Below, in pieces: positions 32,823-45,359 of a stretch of 64,000 nt of DNA; the stretch's first letter is position 1, and each line of letters starts with the position of its first letter. Origin of the DNA: Hirundichthys speculiger (taxonomy: Eukaryota; Chordata; Actinopteri; Beloniformes; Exocoetidae); the NCBI GenBank assembly GCA_018398805.1, contig JAGFBZ010002567.1, forward strand, positions 1,738,501-1,802,500, read 5' to 3'. Below the pieces are notes generated by a model. That model was not told the DNA's origin, did no database searches, and worked only from the letters and a program-made list of their open reading frames with translations. The position numbers and the translations under genes are program-made.

Positions 32823-33324
32823 GTGTGTCTGAGATACATCAATGCCCTGATTTTATTTTTACATTTTATGAGGAATGTTGAATTCTTTCACTTGTATCTC
32901 CAAGTCTCCAAGAGAGAGCACAGAACTCTAGAGAGCAACAACTGGGAACCCAGTTTGTTATATGGGATTTTAAAAACAAAATGACTCAGTTTGTTTCTCT
33001 GCATCTGCATGCATTAACATGTGCTGCGCTGACACAAAGAGGCAAACACCATTAGCATTTAAGAAATATAAGCGCTGGATTTCTATGACATCTTTGTTTT
33101 TCCTAATTTCCACTTTTGCACAACTTAAAGCTTGTTTCTTTGAAAAATTGCTCTAAGAGAAAGGTGCTAAACCTGAACACAGTCAGCAGTCCTAAATAGC
33201 AAGAGACTGAACTGAAGGTTTTTAATTTTTAATATTTTATTTATTTAAGTTGTAGGTGTTTTGCTCTTTGGTCAGGCAGTTTCCCCAGGTTTTGAAAACT
33301 TCAGTAATCAAACCTCTTGAGAAC
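32823..33324. other. Intronic spacer between two LINE fragments
   Basis: No coding or repeat structure recognised. Confidence 0.45.
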
Positions 33325-34275
33325 AATGAGACATCCAGAACTTGCAGCTGGTGCAGAGTGCTGCTGCCAGAGTCTTTACAAACATCAAGAAACTGGTCCT
33401 CAGATCTTTACACTGGCTTCCTGTGAGCCAGAGGATAGATTTTAAAATCTTACTACTGGTTTATAAAGCACTAAATGGTGATGCATCAAAGTAAATGCAA
33501 GATGTATTAGTTCCTTATGAAGCACCCAGACCCCTCAGGTCATCAGGGACTGGGTCTTCCCAGAACCTGATCCAAACAAAGTGAAGCAGCTTTCAGCTAT
33601 TATATATCCATCCATCCATCCATTATCTATGCCCTCTTAATCCTCTGCAGGGTCACAGGGATCTGCTGGAGTCTATCCCAGCTGTCTTTGGGCAAAAGGC
33701 AGGGGTACACCCTGGACAGGTCGCCAAACCATCGCAGGGCCATATATAGACAAACAACCATGCACACTCACAATCACTCCTACGGGCAATTTAGAACCAC
33801 CAATTAACCTGACATGCATGTCTTTGGACTGTGGGAGGAAGCTGGAGTACCCGGAGAAAACCCGGGTGCAACGAAGATGCAAACTCCACACAGAAAGGCC
33901 CCTGCAGAGGTTCAAACCAGGAACCTTCTTGCTGAGAGGTAACAGTGTTAACCACCGTTGCACCGTGCTGCCGCTGTGGAATACACTTCCTGAATATTTG
34001 AGGTCTGCTCAAAATATCAGTGCATTTAAATCAAGGCTGAAAACATTAGTCTTTACTGCAGCATACACATAATCATTTTAATCTTTAACCTTTTATTGTT
34101 GTTTTTTGAATGTTTTTATTCTTATATTTTAATTGTTTTTGTTCTTGTCTTTTTAAACTTAACTGTTTTTTGATTCTTTTTTAAAATTTGCTGTTATGTC
34201 TTCTCTCCTTTGTAAAGCACATTGAGTTTCCTTGTGTATGAACTGTACCATACAAATAAACTTGCCTTTCCTTTC
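33325..34275 (+). mobile_element. L2/Rex1-like LINE fragment, split by a nested element
   Basis: The plus strand reads LQLVQSAAARVFTNIKKL, then LRSLHWLPVSQRIDFKILLL and VYKALNGDA, the reverse-transcriptase C-terminus of L2/Rex1-like LINEs. After the insertion at 33606-33973 it resumes with LWNTLPEYLRSAQNISAFKS and ends in the 3' tail (tacaaataaacttgcc at 34251-34266). It belongs to the same family as 32152-32822 but in the opposite orientation, about 500 bp away. Stops are present. Confidence 0.75.
33606..33973 (-). mobile_element. RTE-like LINE 3' end (GGAT-tailed) nested in the L2-like LINE
   Basis: The plus strand begins with tandem tccatcca units and holds segments I recognise from a very common teleost repeat: gggcaatttagaaccaccaa, ctttggactgtgggaggaag, and ctccacacagaaaggcccct. 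On the minus strand the tail is (GGAT)n, so the element points left. It interrupts the LINE coding at 33606, showing that it is younger than its host. Confidence 0.75.
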
Positions 34276-35871
34276 ATAGTTGTCCAACAGCTAGGTTATG
34301 GAATTACTTGTCCATATATGTTGGTGTGACTACGTGTTATCCTTCATGATTGTCCATGACCCTGGTATGTTGTCATTGTGTAACCGAAAACATGGAATAA
34401 TAGGGAGGATACCCAGCAATCATACCAGACATTTACAATTTGATGGTAGTTTGTAATGTTTACTATACGGAGTGGGAATTTCATACAAGTCCAAAACAAG
34501 TAATAAAAAAAATGGAAAAGAATAAAAAATGTGGACATAACCTGATTCAGTTTTACAGATTTGTAGTAAAATCATCCTCATTCTTGACATCAAAGTTCCT
34601 GCCTCCTGCTGTCGAAAGGACAAGGGTTGAACATATATCACCTGACTGCAGTGGATCATTGACTTTTAGCTACTTTCCATTAAAAAGCTTCAGGACAAGA
34701 TAGCAGATAAAAAGACAGGTGAAATCACTACCGACCTTGCCCACCCAGAAAACCATCTGTTTGAGGAACATTCCTCTGGGAGATGATGGTACCGGTCCAT
34801 TAACACCATGATCACCGATCACCTCAACAGCTTCTGCCCCAAGCACAGTCACCCCACTCAACTTCTTCTCCTGAGTCTACCATGGAAAGACAGATGGTGC
34901 ATTACCACAGTCTCAGGCCTCTTCATCTAACAGAAGTGATGGTGTTACTGGTGACATGTTATCCACTGTTGCCTAAGTGGTTTTTGCAAGATTAAGAAAA
35001 AAACAAAACAAACAAACAAAAAAAAAACTGTTTATGTACTTGTGTATAAACCGATGCTTGTTTATCCAGTTCACCTTACTTCATGTCTTGTGCATTATGT
35101 CACCTCAAAATTATTATTAATATTTTTAGATTACAAATGGAGTACTTGTATTATTTTCCTTCCACTTCACCATATTTGGAATGATGGGAGTGCCACAAAA
35201 TTATATATTTACAAGAAAATTAAGAAATATAAAAATCAACAAATGCAAATGTTTCCTTTTTTTTTTTTTAAATAATGGATGCATACACTTTTTTCCTTAT
35301 TATTTTCAATATTTCTTTTACCTATTTAATTTCTTTATTGATTTTGTTTTACTTAGTATTTCTCAAGTGCTTTTTTTTTCTTCATTTTGGTTTTCTGTAT
35401 TTTTCAGTTACTTTAACTTTTCCCATCTCTGCACTGCTTTTGCTTTTTCCCCTATCGGGTTTGTGAGTTTTAAAAGTTAAAATGTTGTTGCCAGTTCAAG
35501 GATCAGTGTTAAACCCTATCATGCATGGAGTATTTCTTTCCCTGTCGAGAACTTAGAAGCATGGACAGCAGGGTGCTGCTCAATCTTTTAACATGCAAAG
35601 TGTAACACTGGTACCAGAGTGAAGAGGTCACAGGGTTGTATATGCACAGTGTGATTGCACCAGCAGCTTGAGGGTGACTTCAGCAGGAGGTGATGCATTA
35701 AAAAGCTCCTGGCAAAGCCTGGATTCACTCAGAGCAAGCTAATCCACTTCCTCAAACCTGCTTCTAGTGTCACTTTGCAATTGCGGTATAAGGGCGATCT
35801 TTTATGGAATATGAAACTGAGTATGCCATTGTTAACAAAACAAGATAAAGGCTTGTATAACATAAAGATCA

Positions 35872-35897
35872 GTGTGTGTGTGTGTGTGTGTGTGTGT
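35872..35897. repeat. (TG)n microsatellite
   Basis: About 13 uninterrupted TG units. Confidence 0.85.
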
Positions 35898-36155
35898 ATT
35901 TGTGTGTACATGTGTCCCATTTGTCTGGCTTTCCTTCTTTCCTCTCAGTCTCATTTATTCTCCAAGTCCCTGGCTCAAAGTGAAAGTGAGAGTTAATGTA
36001 GTGTAGCAGCCAACAGTATGCAGGGATTTCACCTGCATGTACCAACCAGCTTTGTGGCACTGTGCCTGGGTTCAGAAACAGCCACTGCTTGCTTTCCACT
36101 CATTCCCTTTCCTTCCATTGGCTTTTTATCTGAAGTCATTTTCATTTCATATCTG

Positions 36156-36196
36156 GACCACATCTACACTCTAATTCTTTGAGTGTAGATGTGGTC
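36156..36196. repeat. Perfect 16-bp-arm hairpin
   Basis: gaccacatctacactc (36156-36171) and its exact complement (36181-36196) flank a 9-base spacer. The word tctaattct occurs next to both arms. Origin unknown. Confidence 0.8.
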
Positions 36197-36364
36197 TAAT
36201 TCTAACACTTTGATAGGTGGACTTTGAGACATACGTAATGTCCTTCCAGTCCACTCTGGACACTGGTCCTACAAGGCTCTGGTGAGGGGTTTTAAATGGG
36301 GATCTTTAATGAGCCCTTTCCTCAACAAAAGCAAGTATTTTGACCCTTCTCTTGTCTTATCAAA

Positions 36365-36790
36365 ATAGTTGCTAAAGTTTTATTTTTGCCGGCGTTTATC
36401 TGTCTGTCTCTTTGTTTGTCTGTGTTCAAGATAACTCAAAAAGTTATGGATGGATTGTGATGAAATTTTCAGAAAATGTCAGAAATGTGAAAAGGAAGAG
36501 CTGATTTCATTTTGGGTGTGATCCGAAAGAAATCCTGGATTCTGGATCACTTTCAAACTTTCGAATAACATTGTGGTAAATGGGGCCAAAAATTTGGTTT
36601 TTCAATATCTCCGTTAATTATTGCCCAAAACTCATGAAATTTGACTCAGGGATTGACAATGGGAACCTCTATCAAATTTCAAAGGCTGATCTGGATCTGA
36701 TCCAGAAGGTGGATTTTATTGCAATCCGCTATATGGGGGTATTGTTACGCTTGGCGGAGGTCTGTGCTCTCCGAGTGCTTTTCTAGTTAT
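36365..36790 (+). repeat. Dispersed ~430-bp repeat, copy A
   Basis: Shares nearly its whole length with the complement of 58504-58941, including aactcaaaaagttatggatg, atctccgttaatta, ttgactcagggattgacaat and ggcggaggtctgtgct. No coding function is clear, and the 68-codon frame at 36580 is repeated in the other copy only by shared ancestry. It ends CCGAGTGCTTTTCTAGTTA. I have seen this kind of sequence as a frequent teleost repeat but cannot name its class. Confidence 0.8.
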
Positions 36791-36907
36791 TTATTAATTA
36801 TTTAAACATGTGAATACAAATTTCTATTTTTTTGCAACCTGGTGATAATGAAGCTACTGAAATGGGGATTAGTCAGGAATCAGAAAGTAAACTAGAAAAG
36901 CACTCGG
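36771..36907. repeat. 18-bp perfect inverted repeat at the end of copy A
   Basis: CCGAGTGCTTTTCTAGTT at 36771-36788 is exactly complemented at 36890-36907, with 101 bp between. The right arm continues as a short fragment only, so it looks like the end of a second, inverted and mostly missing copy of the same repeat. Confidence 0.75.
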
Positions 36908-36909
36908 AA

Positions 36910-37828
36910 AAGCATGCTAGGGTGCTACGGGGTTGAGCCATTGACTCATTAACCTACTTCCAAATAACAATGTGTTGAGAAAAGCATTTTGTCTTATACA
37001 TCAACTATTTAATTCTGAAATCATACAGCAGAGTGAATTTGTGTTTATAGCTCTGTTCTTGTAGTTTTGACTGCCTGTCATCGAGTTTTTGGCCTCCCTC
37101 TTTCTCTCCCACACTCTCCCTTCTCCTCTTCATATGTCCATAAAAAAAAGTTTCAGTCAGTTAGTTTATTACAGTGTTGTGTTCACTTTTCACAAGTGCA
37201 GAGAAAATATACTATAAATCTTCATGCTACGTGTTGTATCAGAATTAGATATAATCTGTCCAATGCAGTCCATGCATGTAAATTTAGCTTATGGACTGGA
37301 GGTGAATGGACAAATAAAGTTATATGCAGAAAGTGGCCACACTCACTCATACAGCTAATAGTTGTCATTAAGTGTCAGTGGTCTTTGAGAAACATGTAGC
37401 GGATGTAGCTGGCTAGCTGTATATTTAGACGGTAACATTATAAATGGGCTCTTTTGTGAGTCACGATAATACCCAAGTTCTCTGTCAGAAGACTTAGCAA
37501 TCTTGACTGACAATTTTTCAAAATGTTCTCTGAAACAAAATCGATTTATCCCTTATTTCTTTGACTTAACATGAAAGGAGACCCCTGTTGATGCTGATGC
37601 TGCGATGGAAGTGGTTAACATCAGAAATACTGGCTGTCTGATCCATTCATTCATTAACAATGGAAACTATCTCCTTCAACACAACTAATTTAATAACTCA
37701 TAATAAGATAACTCATCATAAGAGCTGCCATCCGTGGCAGTACGAGGAATTTGTGAAGCTCAAGCGAGAGTCCTGTGAAAAAAAGCAGCCACTTCTCAAT
37801 TCTTTTTACAGAGGCAAAAATATGACCA
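36910..37828. other. Intronic sequence, no gene seen
   Basis: Unique-looking. A 110-codon plus-strand frame (37067-37399) has no family resemblance. Confidence 0.45.
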
Positions 37829-38018
37829 TGGGCTGCCCGGTGATGCGGTGGTTGGGGTTGGCAGCCCATGTATGGGGGGCTGCAGTCCTCCTGCAGCGGT
37901 TGCGGGTTTGGCTCCTGGCCTGCGGCCCTTTGTTGCGTGTTGTCCCCGTTCTCTCTGCCCTGCATTCCCCTCTCTTAAACTGTGAATAAAGGCCACGAGT
38001 ATCAAAAAATAAAAAGTA
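37829..38018 (+). mobile_element. tRNA-derived SINE, copy 1
   Basis: The 5' part is tRNA-like, with a B-box-like ggttgcgggtttggctcc at 37897-37914. Then come the body words ggccctttgttgcgtgttgt and ctctctgccctgcattcccc, and the tail gaataaaggccacgag followed by A-rich repeats. The same body and tail occur at 48890-49066. SINEs with an AATAAAGGCC end are common in percomorph fishes. They are transcribed by RNA polymerase III and mobilised by LINEs. Confidence 0.65.
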
Positions 38019-39419
38019 TAATTGTGACTCCTCCAGGGCAAAAGGAAATTTCATAAATTTACATGTAAATTCCAATAAGCTGCAGTAGTTTTCTTATTTT
38101 GTTATGAGAATGTGTTTGCATTAGTCCCATCACCAATGATAAGGGAATCCTAATTTAATGTTGGCTTGTCAGCGCTGCATCAGAAACATGGTTATCAGCA
38201 TACATTTGTTTCAAAATATTAGCATCTTGGATACAGATAAATGTCCAATACTGTGTACCCCTACTATGAATAACAATGATTGCCCCACTGTCTTGTTTTA
38301 GTGGCGGCGAATAGGTTCAGGTTGCTCGTGTGCCCTTAAAAAGACCCATAATTGACACTGCTGGAGTTTACTTGAAGATGTTCCTGCAGAGGAGCAAACA
38401 TTCATATGGACTTCGCACTGTGCAGAGATGAAATGGACGAAGTGCAAAAGAAGGCGTTACCAAATCTGCTTATGTTCCCCTGAGTGAGGGGGGGATTAGA
38501 GTCATCCTGTGCAGCTACCTGGCTGTCTGTCAGACATGTCTCTTACTACTTTTCTGTCCCTCTGGTGACTTGCAAATTTTCTGCACCTTCAAATTATACA
38601 GACAGTGCTAAACTTTCAAACTCTGCATTTTCACATTGCATCTTTGCATATAGTTTTAGGCCTTTCTCCTACTAACCACTGTTCTATGTTTAAACCTTAA
38701 CCTTCTTGCCTGAGGCACTGGAACCTTCACTTTTAGCTATTTTTTCCACTCTTCTTCCATCAATCCATCAATCATAATAGCTTGAGAGAGCCCCCTGTGC
38801 TCTTGGCTTTTCCCAGTGATTGGTGCTTGTGGAAATGCTTGGTTTCACATTGAATTATCATAATGTGAGTCCTTTGCTGTCGTGGACTCCATGCTCATAT
38901 AAATTAATTTCAAAAGACTAGAGTATGGGTAACTTTGCATCCCTTTTCTATTTATTATACAACAGAGACTGGCTCATTAAAAATGAAGAGCCATAATGAT
39001 AATAATAATTGCTGACAGTAATTTTTTTTCCATCACTCTCTGGCAAGAATAAATCTATTTTATCCCTCTATTTGTCCTTATTCTATTTTTAATGCATATA
39101 GTTTTTTATTATTTACAATGTTTATTATTTATTTTTATTTACAATGTAAATAATAACAGTATATTGATGGTATCTACACCCACCTCTGTTCCGGTGTTAA
39201 GCCAATGCCCTCTTTCATTTGTCTTTCTGATCAGCTTCACAAGAAACATTTCTTAAGAATACAAATTCTGCCTCAAAATGGAATAAATTATATCTCTTGT
39301 AAGCAAAAGTTCAAAGAATTACTTTCTCAGCTGAAACTGTGGCTGAAAATGTTTAAGAACTAAGACCTACAGAGGTGAACCTACTTTTGAGAGTTTATCT
39401 CCTTTTTGGAAAATGTATA
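38019..39419. other. Intronic sequence, no gene seen
   Basis: AT-rich unique-looking sequence with a tandem-like ttattatttatttttattta area near 39105-39150. No other structure recognised. Confidence 0.45.
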
Positions 39420-40320
39420 TTACTGGCTATAAAACATTAATTGTCTTTGCTGCCTTTTGCTTTCAAAATCTTCTTTGTGTTTAAACCAAAGTGTATACGT
39501 ATCTCCTTCCAAATACTCTTTTGCTTTATTTTCCACATCTTTTGGGCAGTTCAATTCTGTTAACCTCAACACCCCAGGCTTCACATCCCCAGAGTCCCTA
39601 CAGACAACTTTGTAAAAGCCCAACACTCTATAAAAAGCTCAGCACCTTTGAGGTGTATATCACCTTTCCTATCTCCTTAAATTGTCTCCGGCTGCCCTCT
39701 ATCCCTGGAACACAGCATTCAGTCTGCTCTTCACATACCTCAAGCGTAAACTTTTTTCCTCCAATTTCTCCTTTACTTCTTGTTTTTCAATGCTTTTTTC
39801 ATGGCTTTGTTACAGCCTCAGTTCCTTTCACCATCTTATGGGTATCTTTACTAAACTGCAGTGATAAATGTTTGATGGACATCTTTTTTTTAAGTGTTCT
39901 CAGATGCTAACCTCTAGAAAGCACTGGATGAGCGCAGTGTTCTTTTAGAAAAAGTAAGTCTACTGTTGTTTTAATCACTAGGCTGACATATTCTCTCTCT
40001 CAATACATAACACGATACATGAGAGTTTAATAAAATGGGTAGAGGTTTAGCAATACTTTTCATAACATAGGGTAGTAATAGATGTTAGTCCATATTTGAA
40101 GTCTAACTGGTTGAAACTTTTCTCCTGGATGGCTCTTTGACCACTAAAGAGTCATTAGTCTTCTCCAGACTGAAAACATCACCTCTCTTTGAGTTGGTCT
40201 TTATGATAAACTTTCCTCTCCTGCTAGGGCTTGCAGACATTTTCTTTAGTCCCTCTTTCACCTTCAAAGCCTCGTGAGTTTCTCCAGGCATCGTCTCTGG
40301 GCTTCTATACTGTTATTCTA
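39420..40320 (-). other. Unrecognised coding-like relic
   Basis: On the minus strand, long Lys/Glu-rich stretches appear in shifting frames: 40291-40103 (62 codons, Ser/Lys-rich), a stretch near 39800-39700 reading EKLEEKSLRLRYVKS, and 39626-39420 (68 codons, containing ENKAKEYLEGD). Stops separate them. The coding-like character and charged composition suggest an old processed pseudogene or LINE ORF1 fragment, but I recognise no family and chance is possible. Confidence 0.25.
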
Positions 40321-41337
40321 TCGCCAGTCTTTACAAACAGCTTCAGGCTTTTCAGTTTCTTCAAGCTCTCCTCTCTTATCCTCATCAATTGTGTCCAAAA
40401 ATACATGCACTTAGTTTGCAATTGAACTTGCTTGGATATATTTTTATTTACCACTCCTCTTTGGAAAACTTGAAATTTTGGAAAGAAGCTGTAAAAGAAA
40501 ACAGGCTATCATAAATAAAAACGTCAAACTTTGTTACAGTCTGTTACTCACTCGGTTGAGTAACAATGGGATGTGATGGGGACAAAATCTTAGCTTGTCA
40601 ATAATCAGTACAGAGTTACTGAACAGTAGATCTTTAAATGTGATGAAACTTAAAATCACCAATTCAAAAAAGTGTATTTTAAAACTTCTGGGAGCCCTTT
40701 ATGAGTATTTTATGCATGAGATCCTCAATATGCTAAATAGGTGATTTCAGGTAGCAAGGGGAAGTGATGAATAAATAATGCTCCTGTTACCCATCACTTT
40801 CTGGATTTCTCCATCCAGAAGAAGAAAAATCCCTGGGCCTTCATAATGTCAGTCCCTGCTTTGATCAAATGTACTCTAGATTTAACACAGGAACTTGAAG
40901 CCTTGACATTTCAGTCATGATTTAACTCTTCATCTGGGGTCCAATGAATTAAAAAGAAGAGATTAAATAAAAATGAGGGGAAATATTTTGTATTAGATGT
41001 CCTATCAGTGTCCTTATTTCATACTTAGTTAGATAGTCATTGCCTTTTTTTTCCCTTTGTTGCCCTGTAATTCCACAAGGAGTGTGTCCTGTTCTGTTTT
41101 ACAAAGAGCTTTCAATTCCTTTCATTGGAACAAAATGACAAAAAGACAAAGAAAAAAAGGGACATAAAAATAGTATGAGCATACAGGTACTGGATAATAG
41201 ACTCAAGAGACTGCTGACATTTTAGAGTTGCTCCACTGAGTATCAAAGCCAGTACATGGAATATTTATTCTTTGTGAGGTAAATAACTTTATCCCATGTG
41301 AACGCACTCAACTAACAGCCAATCTAGTGCTGTTCTA

Positions 41338-41392
<55 letters not shown>

Positions 41393-44300
41393 ACATCACA
41401 TACTTTTGAAATAGTGTAAGTACTATAACATTTTATTACTCTGCCACAGGCCCTTCTTATCATTGACTAAAAGCAAAACAAAATAAATCATCATAATGTC
41501 AAAAGTCTTATTACAATTAAATTGCAACTCCTCCATTTGCTCCAGGAGGCCAGTGTTTCTACGGTTCATTAAGCATTATGGACAAGGTCACTCAGCAGGT
41601 GACAGTAATAGCTACTGTTTTTCAATATATCTCAGCTTTCTGTTTCTTTCTCACACACCTGAGAAAGACAGGCGGGAAGTGATAAGACTAAGTGAAGGAC
41701 TAATAACTTGGGAAATAAGAAAAGAAGAAGGATAACCTGTTAGAGAAGAAGAAGAGATGAGATAGAGGGGAAACGTGTTCTCGGTGTCTGAGACGCACCA
41801 GTAGAGCTGAAAATAAGGATTGGGACAGTCGCACAGTGGCTTCATTTGAGAGGACACACTCGACTGTCTGTTCTCTGAAGAACTCTGCTTGTATGGAGGC
41901 AAGGCCTTTTGGGAACATTGCTATCATCTTAAAAGGCCAGCTTTGTCTCTTTCTCTATCATGCTTCCTCATTCTCTCTTACTGGAGACAGTTATTGGTTT
42001 CCTGGTCTTGCCTCTCCTCTCTCTCTTTATGCAGTGGGGGTGAGGGGGGGGGTGGTGAGGTCATTGGGGAACAATGGTGATATCTTTAAAGAGCCTTCTG
42101 TGGCTGAAAGAACAGCACTGGCAAAACCCACAGGATCTAAGTGATGAATCAGTGGCTGCAGAGCACAGAGGGGATAGAGTGATTTAAGGGGAGTACAAGT
42201 ACATGTGTCTACGTCAATTGTGAATATATTATGGGTGAGCTACATGATGTGATGGCAAATTTGGGATTTGATATATCACTTCACTGAAGGTTGTCTCGTT
42301 GCTAACAAAAGGTCTTCCAACTTTCACTCATAACTGATTAAAGTTGAGGTCAGAGAAAATATATTTTACCAGCAGGTGTGAATATATTTGTTGGCAATAC
42401 ACATGCAATTTTTAGTCTAGCCTTGTGATGCGTAATGGAACCTCATACAGAGGTGTTGAACTTTGCGAAAGAAAATACACTGGAATGGAAGCTGCTGTAA
42501 GTTTGGAACATCAAAAATTGTTTTATTTCTTACAGTCAAGTAAATGAATATTATGCAGTCTATCCAAGCAAATATGTGCAAATAGCTTATCTGGGACTCT
42601 ATGACTAAGTTGTTGCCAGGTCCAGATTCAGCATATTACCTTATCCCAAAACCTAAACCTTGCATTAATAGGCTAAGCTTTTGTAACATTATCTATTGTG
42701 GGTTAGACCAGCTTATGTTGATAATACACATTATGTGTCATTAATATAAAGAGATATCAATACAGTATAACAGTGTTAAACTATAACTCTAAAAATCTTA
42801 GCACATCACGATTGACTTAAAGCATTACAAACATGCATTCTATAAGAAGTAATATACAGACTGGATGAAAATTCTCTAACCAAGGGTTTCTCAGGATAGA
42901 TGTAATGGCATTTATTACAATCACTTCTACTGGGAACAGCATTTCCAGAATGGCCACATTAGCAAGTACTCAATATTCATCTGTAAGCTATGTGTATGTG
43001 TAAGCTCCCTGGCAGAGCTCCCTAGTTACTTTCAGATGACATGTGGTATTCAGCACACAGATAAAATGCTTTAATGTCTGAAGTTCAGCCTGAAGAAAGC
43101 ACTGCAAAACAATTCCACTGCAGAGATCGTATTGGAGATCAATGCATACAACACATTAATTGTGTTAATTGGCTGCAATGAGTAAAATTGAGCTCCATAA
43201 CGACAAGAAGGAGTGAATCAACAGAATAACCAGAGGCAGAAAGTTATTATGCTGTTTAATATGAGCTGAAACTTTTAGGTGTGCTATATTTATGTCATCT
43301 ACCTTTGATGTTACAGCTGCTGTTTTCCATTAGACAGCAAAACACTAGTCTTTTCAGTAAGATCCAAAATGTTACAAAAGCTGGAGCCCATTAGGAGCAC
43401 TGCTGCAGCAGGTTTTTTTTTTTTTTTTACCGATTCAGATTCCGTTTTGATGACATGTTATGGCTAGACCAGACTAACTAGACCAGCCTCTTATGGTGCT
43501 GTTTTTATCTGCACAAATGATAGAAGGCGACTTAAACAACCACAGATTGGTCAGAAAATATAATCACCTTTAAGTGTATTGCCGGGCCAGACCATATGCA
43601 ATAACATAAAGAGAGGTCGAGCACCAAAGGCAAAGCCTGAGCATCTGGTTGTGAGATGAAGAGGCCAAAAAATGACTCAAAACCCCAGCAGGCTTTGCAG
43701 AGTTAATTACTTGAGAACTGGGTGTAAAAGTGATGTCGCTGGGCTCTCATTGGACATGCACCCCAAAACCAGCAGGGGTCCCTCCGATGCACAGCAGCTC
43801 ACGTTGGGCAATAAACGACTAGGCAATAAATGACAGGGTTTCCCAGTATATCACTCCCTCACCCTCTCACACGAAGGTGCAACATCTGTCCTAATCTTGG
43901 CAGCTGCAAAGGCCACAACTTTCCATCTCAAACACACCATGACTAGCCACTTGCCAAGGGCCTGCCTCATCCAGCTGTGTATGAATAAGCTATGTGTATA
44001 ATTGCTAGGAACCAGCAGCCACATCACTCATCCAGCCGCTACTCTTCAGCGGAGTGACCTGCCGAAGCCCGACCATGCAGAAAAAGGCACCTGTGTGCAT
44101 CCCTGATAGAGGAGGACGACGACAAGGGAGCCAGTTGCAGCTGGATCACTGGCAGAGCATAATACTCCATCTCTGCCCGAGTCACCCAAGCCTGGATCAC
44201 CTGTGCATTCGCCATGATCGTGTCTGGGTGATATGTGATACTCCTTTTTTTTGTCTGGGGACAACTGAGTTTAGTGTTGTTTTGTAAGTTTCCTTTTCTT

Positions 44301-45359
44301 TTTCGTTTAACACATTTAGAGCTGAACCATCAGGTGGATCTGTGGACCCTGCTTATGTGGCTTCTCACCATTGAAAACAAAACATGTTTGTTTCCCAGTT
44401 AAATGATGAGTGAAATAATCATAGAGCAGATGGTGAGAAACCATCCTAGCTTTGTTTGATTCTACTCTCTGTTCTTTATCTTTTACTAACAGCAAACATG
44501 TTCATTTTATCTAGACCACAGGGCCTCAGATTTATTTTTTTTTTTTTTTTTGACAGGCTCAGCTTCCCCGGGTGTGAGATCATACATGTGACCCTGTCCA
44601 CCATTTTTGTAGTCCATCATTACCTTGTAGTAGGTTGGAAGCCATCTTGTTTCAGACACACACGCATGCACATCTACTTTCCCTCTGACACATATGTGTG
44701 TGTAGTATAATAAAAATGTATTTCATTCTTTGTTTGCTATGTTTAGTTTAGTTGACATTTAGTAGTTTATCAGAATCTTAATCCAAATGTTTTTGTTCAT
44801 CTTTAAAACTTGTGTTAATAAATCCTGCTATATTTTAATGAGAAAACTATATTGTGGTTATTATGAATATGTTTGTTGCATTTCCTGGTTGAAAAGGTCT
44901 GTGTCCCGACTCATTCCCTCCATAGTGCCACACTTGATCACAGGCTGGCATACATAAAAAAAAACACCAAATTTGATACTGATTGTGCTGTTTAGTTGTT
45001 TCCTGACCATCAGGTGGTCCCCTGTTTTACGTCACGATTTTGTTAATACATTTCCTCCATTATTAATAACTATCTTAGGACTCTTATTAATAACCGTTTA
45101 ATAACTAAGCAAACATTTTTAAAGCCTCTACAGTATCAACAACATCTGCAGCAGCTATGAATTTCTACACACTTCAGCACCAGTCCTTGTTGTTATAAGA
45201 AAGAGAGGAAAGATGCAGTATACATTTCTGTGGGCATGGATTACAAAAATTCTAAAGGATGTGTGGAAATTTGTGGAAATTTAAACCAAGTTTTTCTCTC
45301 TTACTGTGATGACCCATGGGGAGCTCTGGAGAACACTAAAAACAAATATAATTGCAGAC
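40321..45359. other. Intronic sequence, no gene recognised
   Basis: Contains a TA microsatellite near 41345, T homopolymers (43412-43429, 44529-44551), and a moderately GC-rich area around 43730-44230 with short frames on both strands and no recognisable product. No splice-flanked exon and no transposon ends were identified. Confidence 0.45.
41345..41390. repeat. (TA)n microsatellite
   Basis: About 23 TA units preceded by TGTGTG. Confidence 0.9.

Larger units (their letters stand above)
34276..36364. other. Intronic sequence with one possible LINE scrap
   Basis: Mostly AT-rich with T homopolymers (about 35260-35272). At 34690-34900 the plus strand can be read with one stop as a stretch (DLAHPENHLFEEHSSGR) that faintly resembles the C-terminal end of some LINE polyproteins. 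Confidence in that is low. A TG repeat is listed separately. Confidence 0.4.

Noticed and set aside
33673..33963. 96-codon minus-strand protein
   Set aside because: Lies within the 3' untranslated tail of the RTE-like repeat; chance frame.
37829..37914. tRNA gene
   Set aside because: The tRNA-like head belongs to a SINE: the cloverleaf is incomplete and the same body and tail recur at 48890.
44046..44287. Overlapping 72- and 77-codon frames in a GC-richer patch
   Set aside because: No recognisable domain, splice sites or repeat ends; kept only as intron background.
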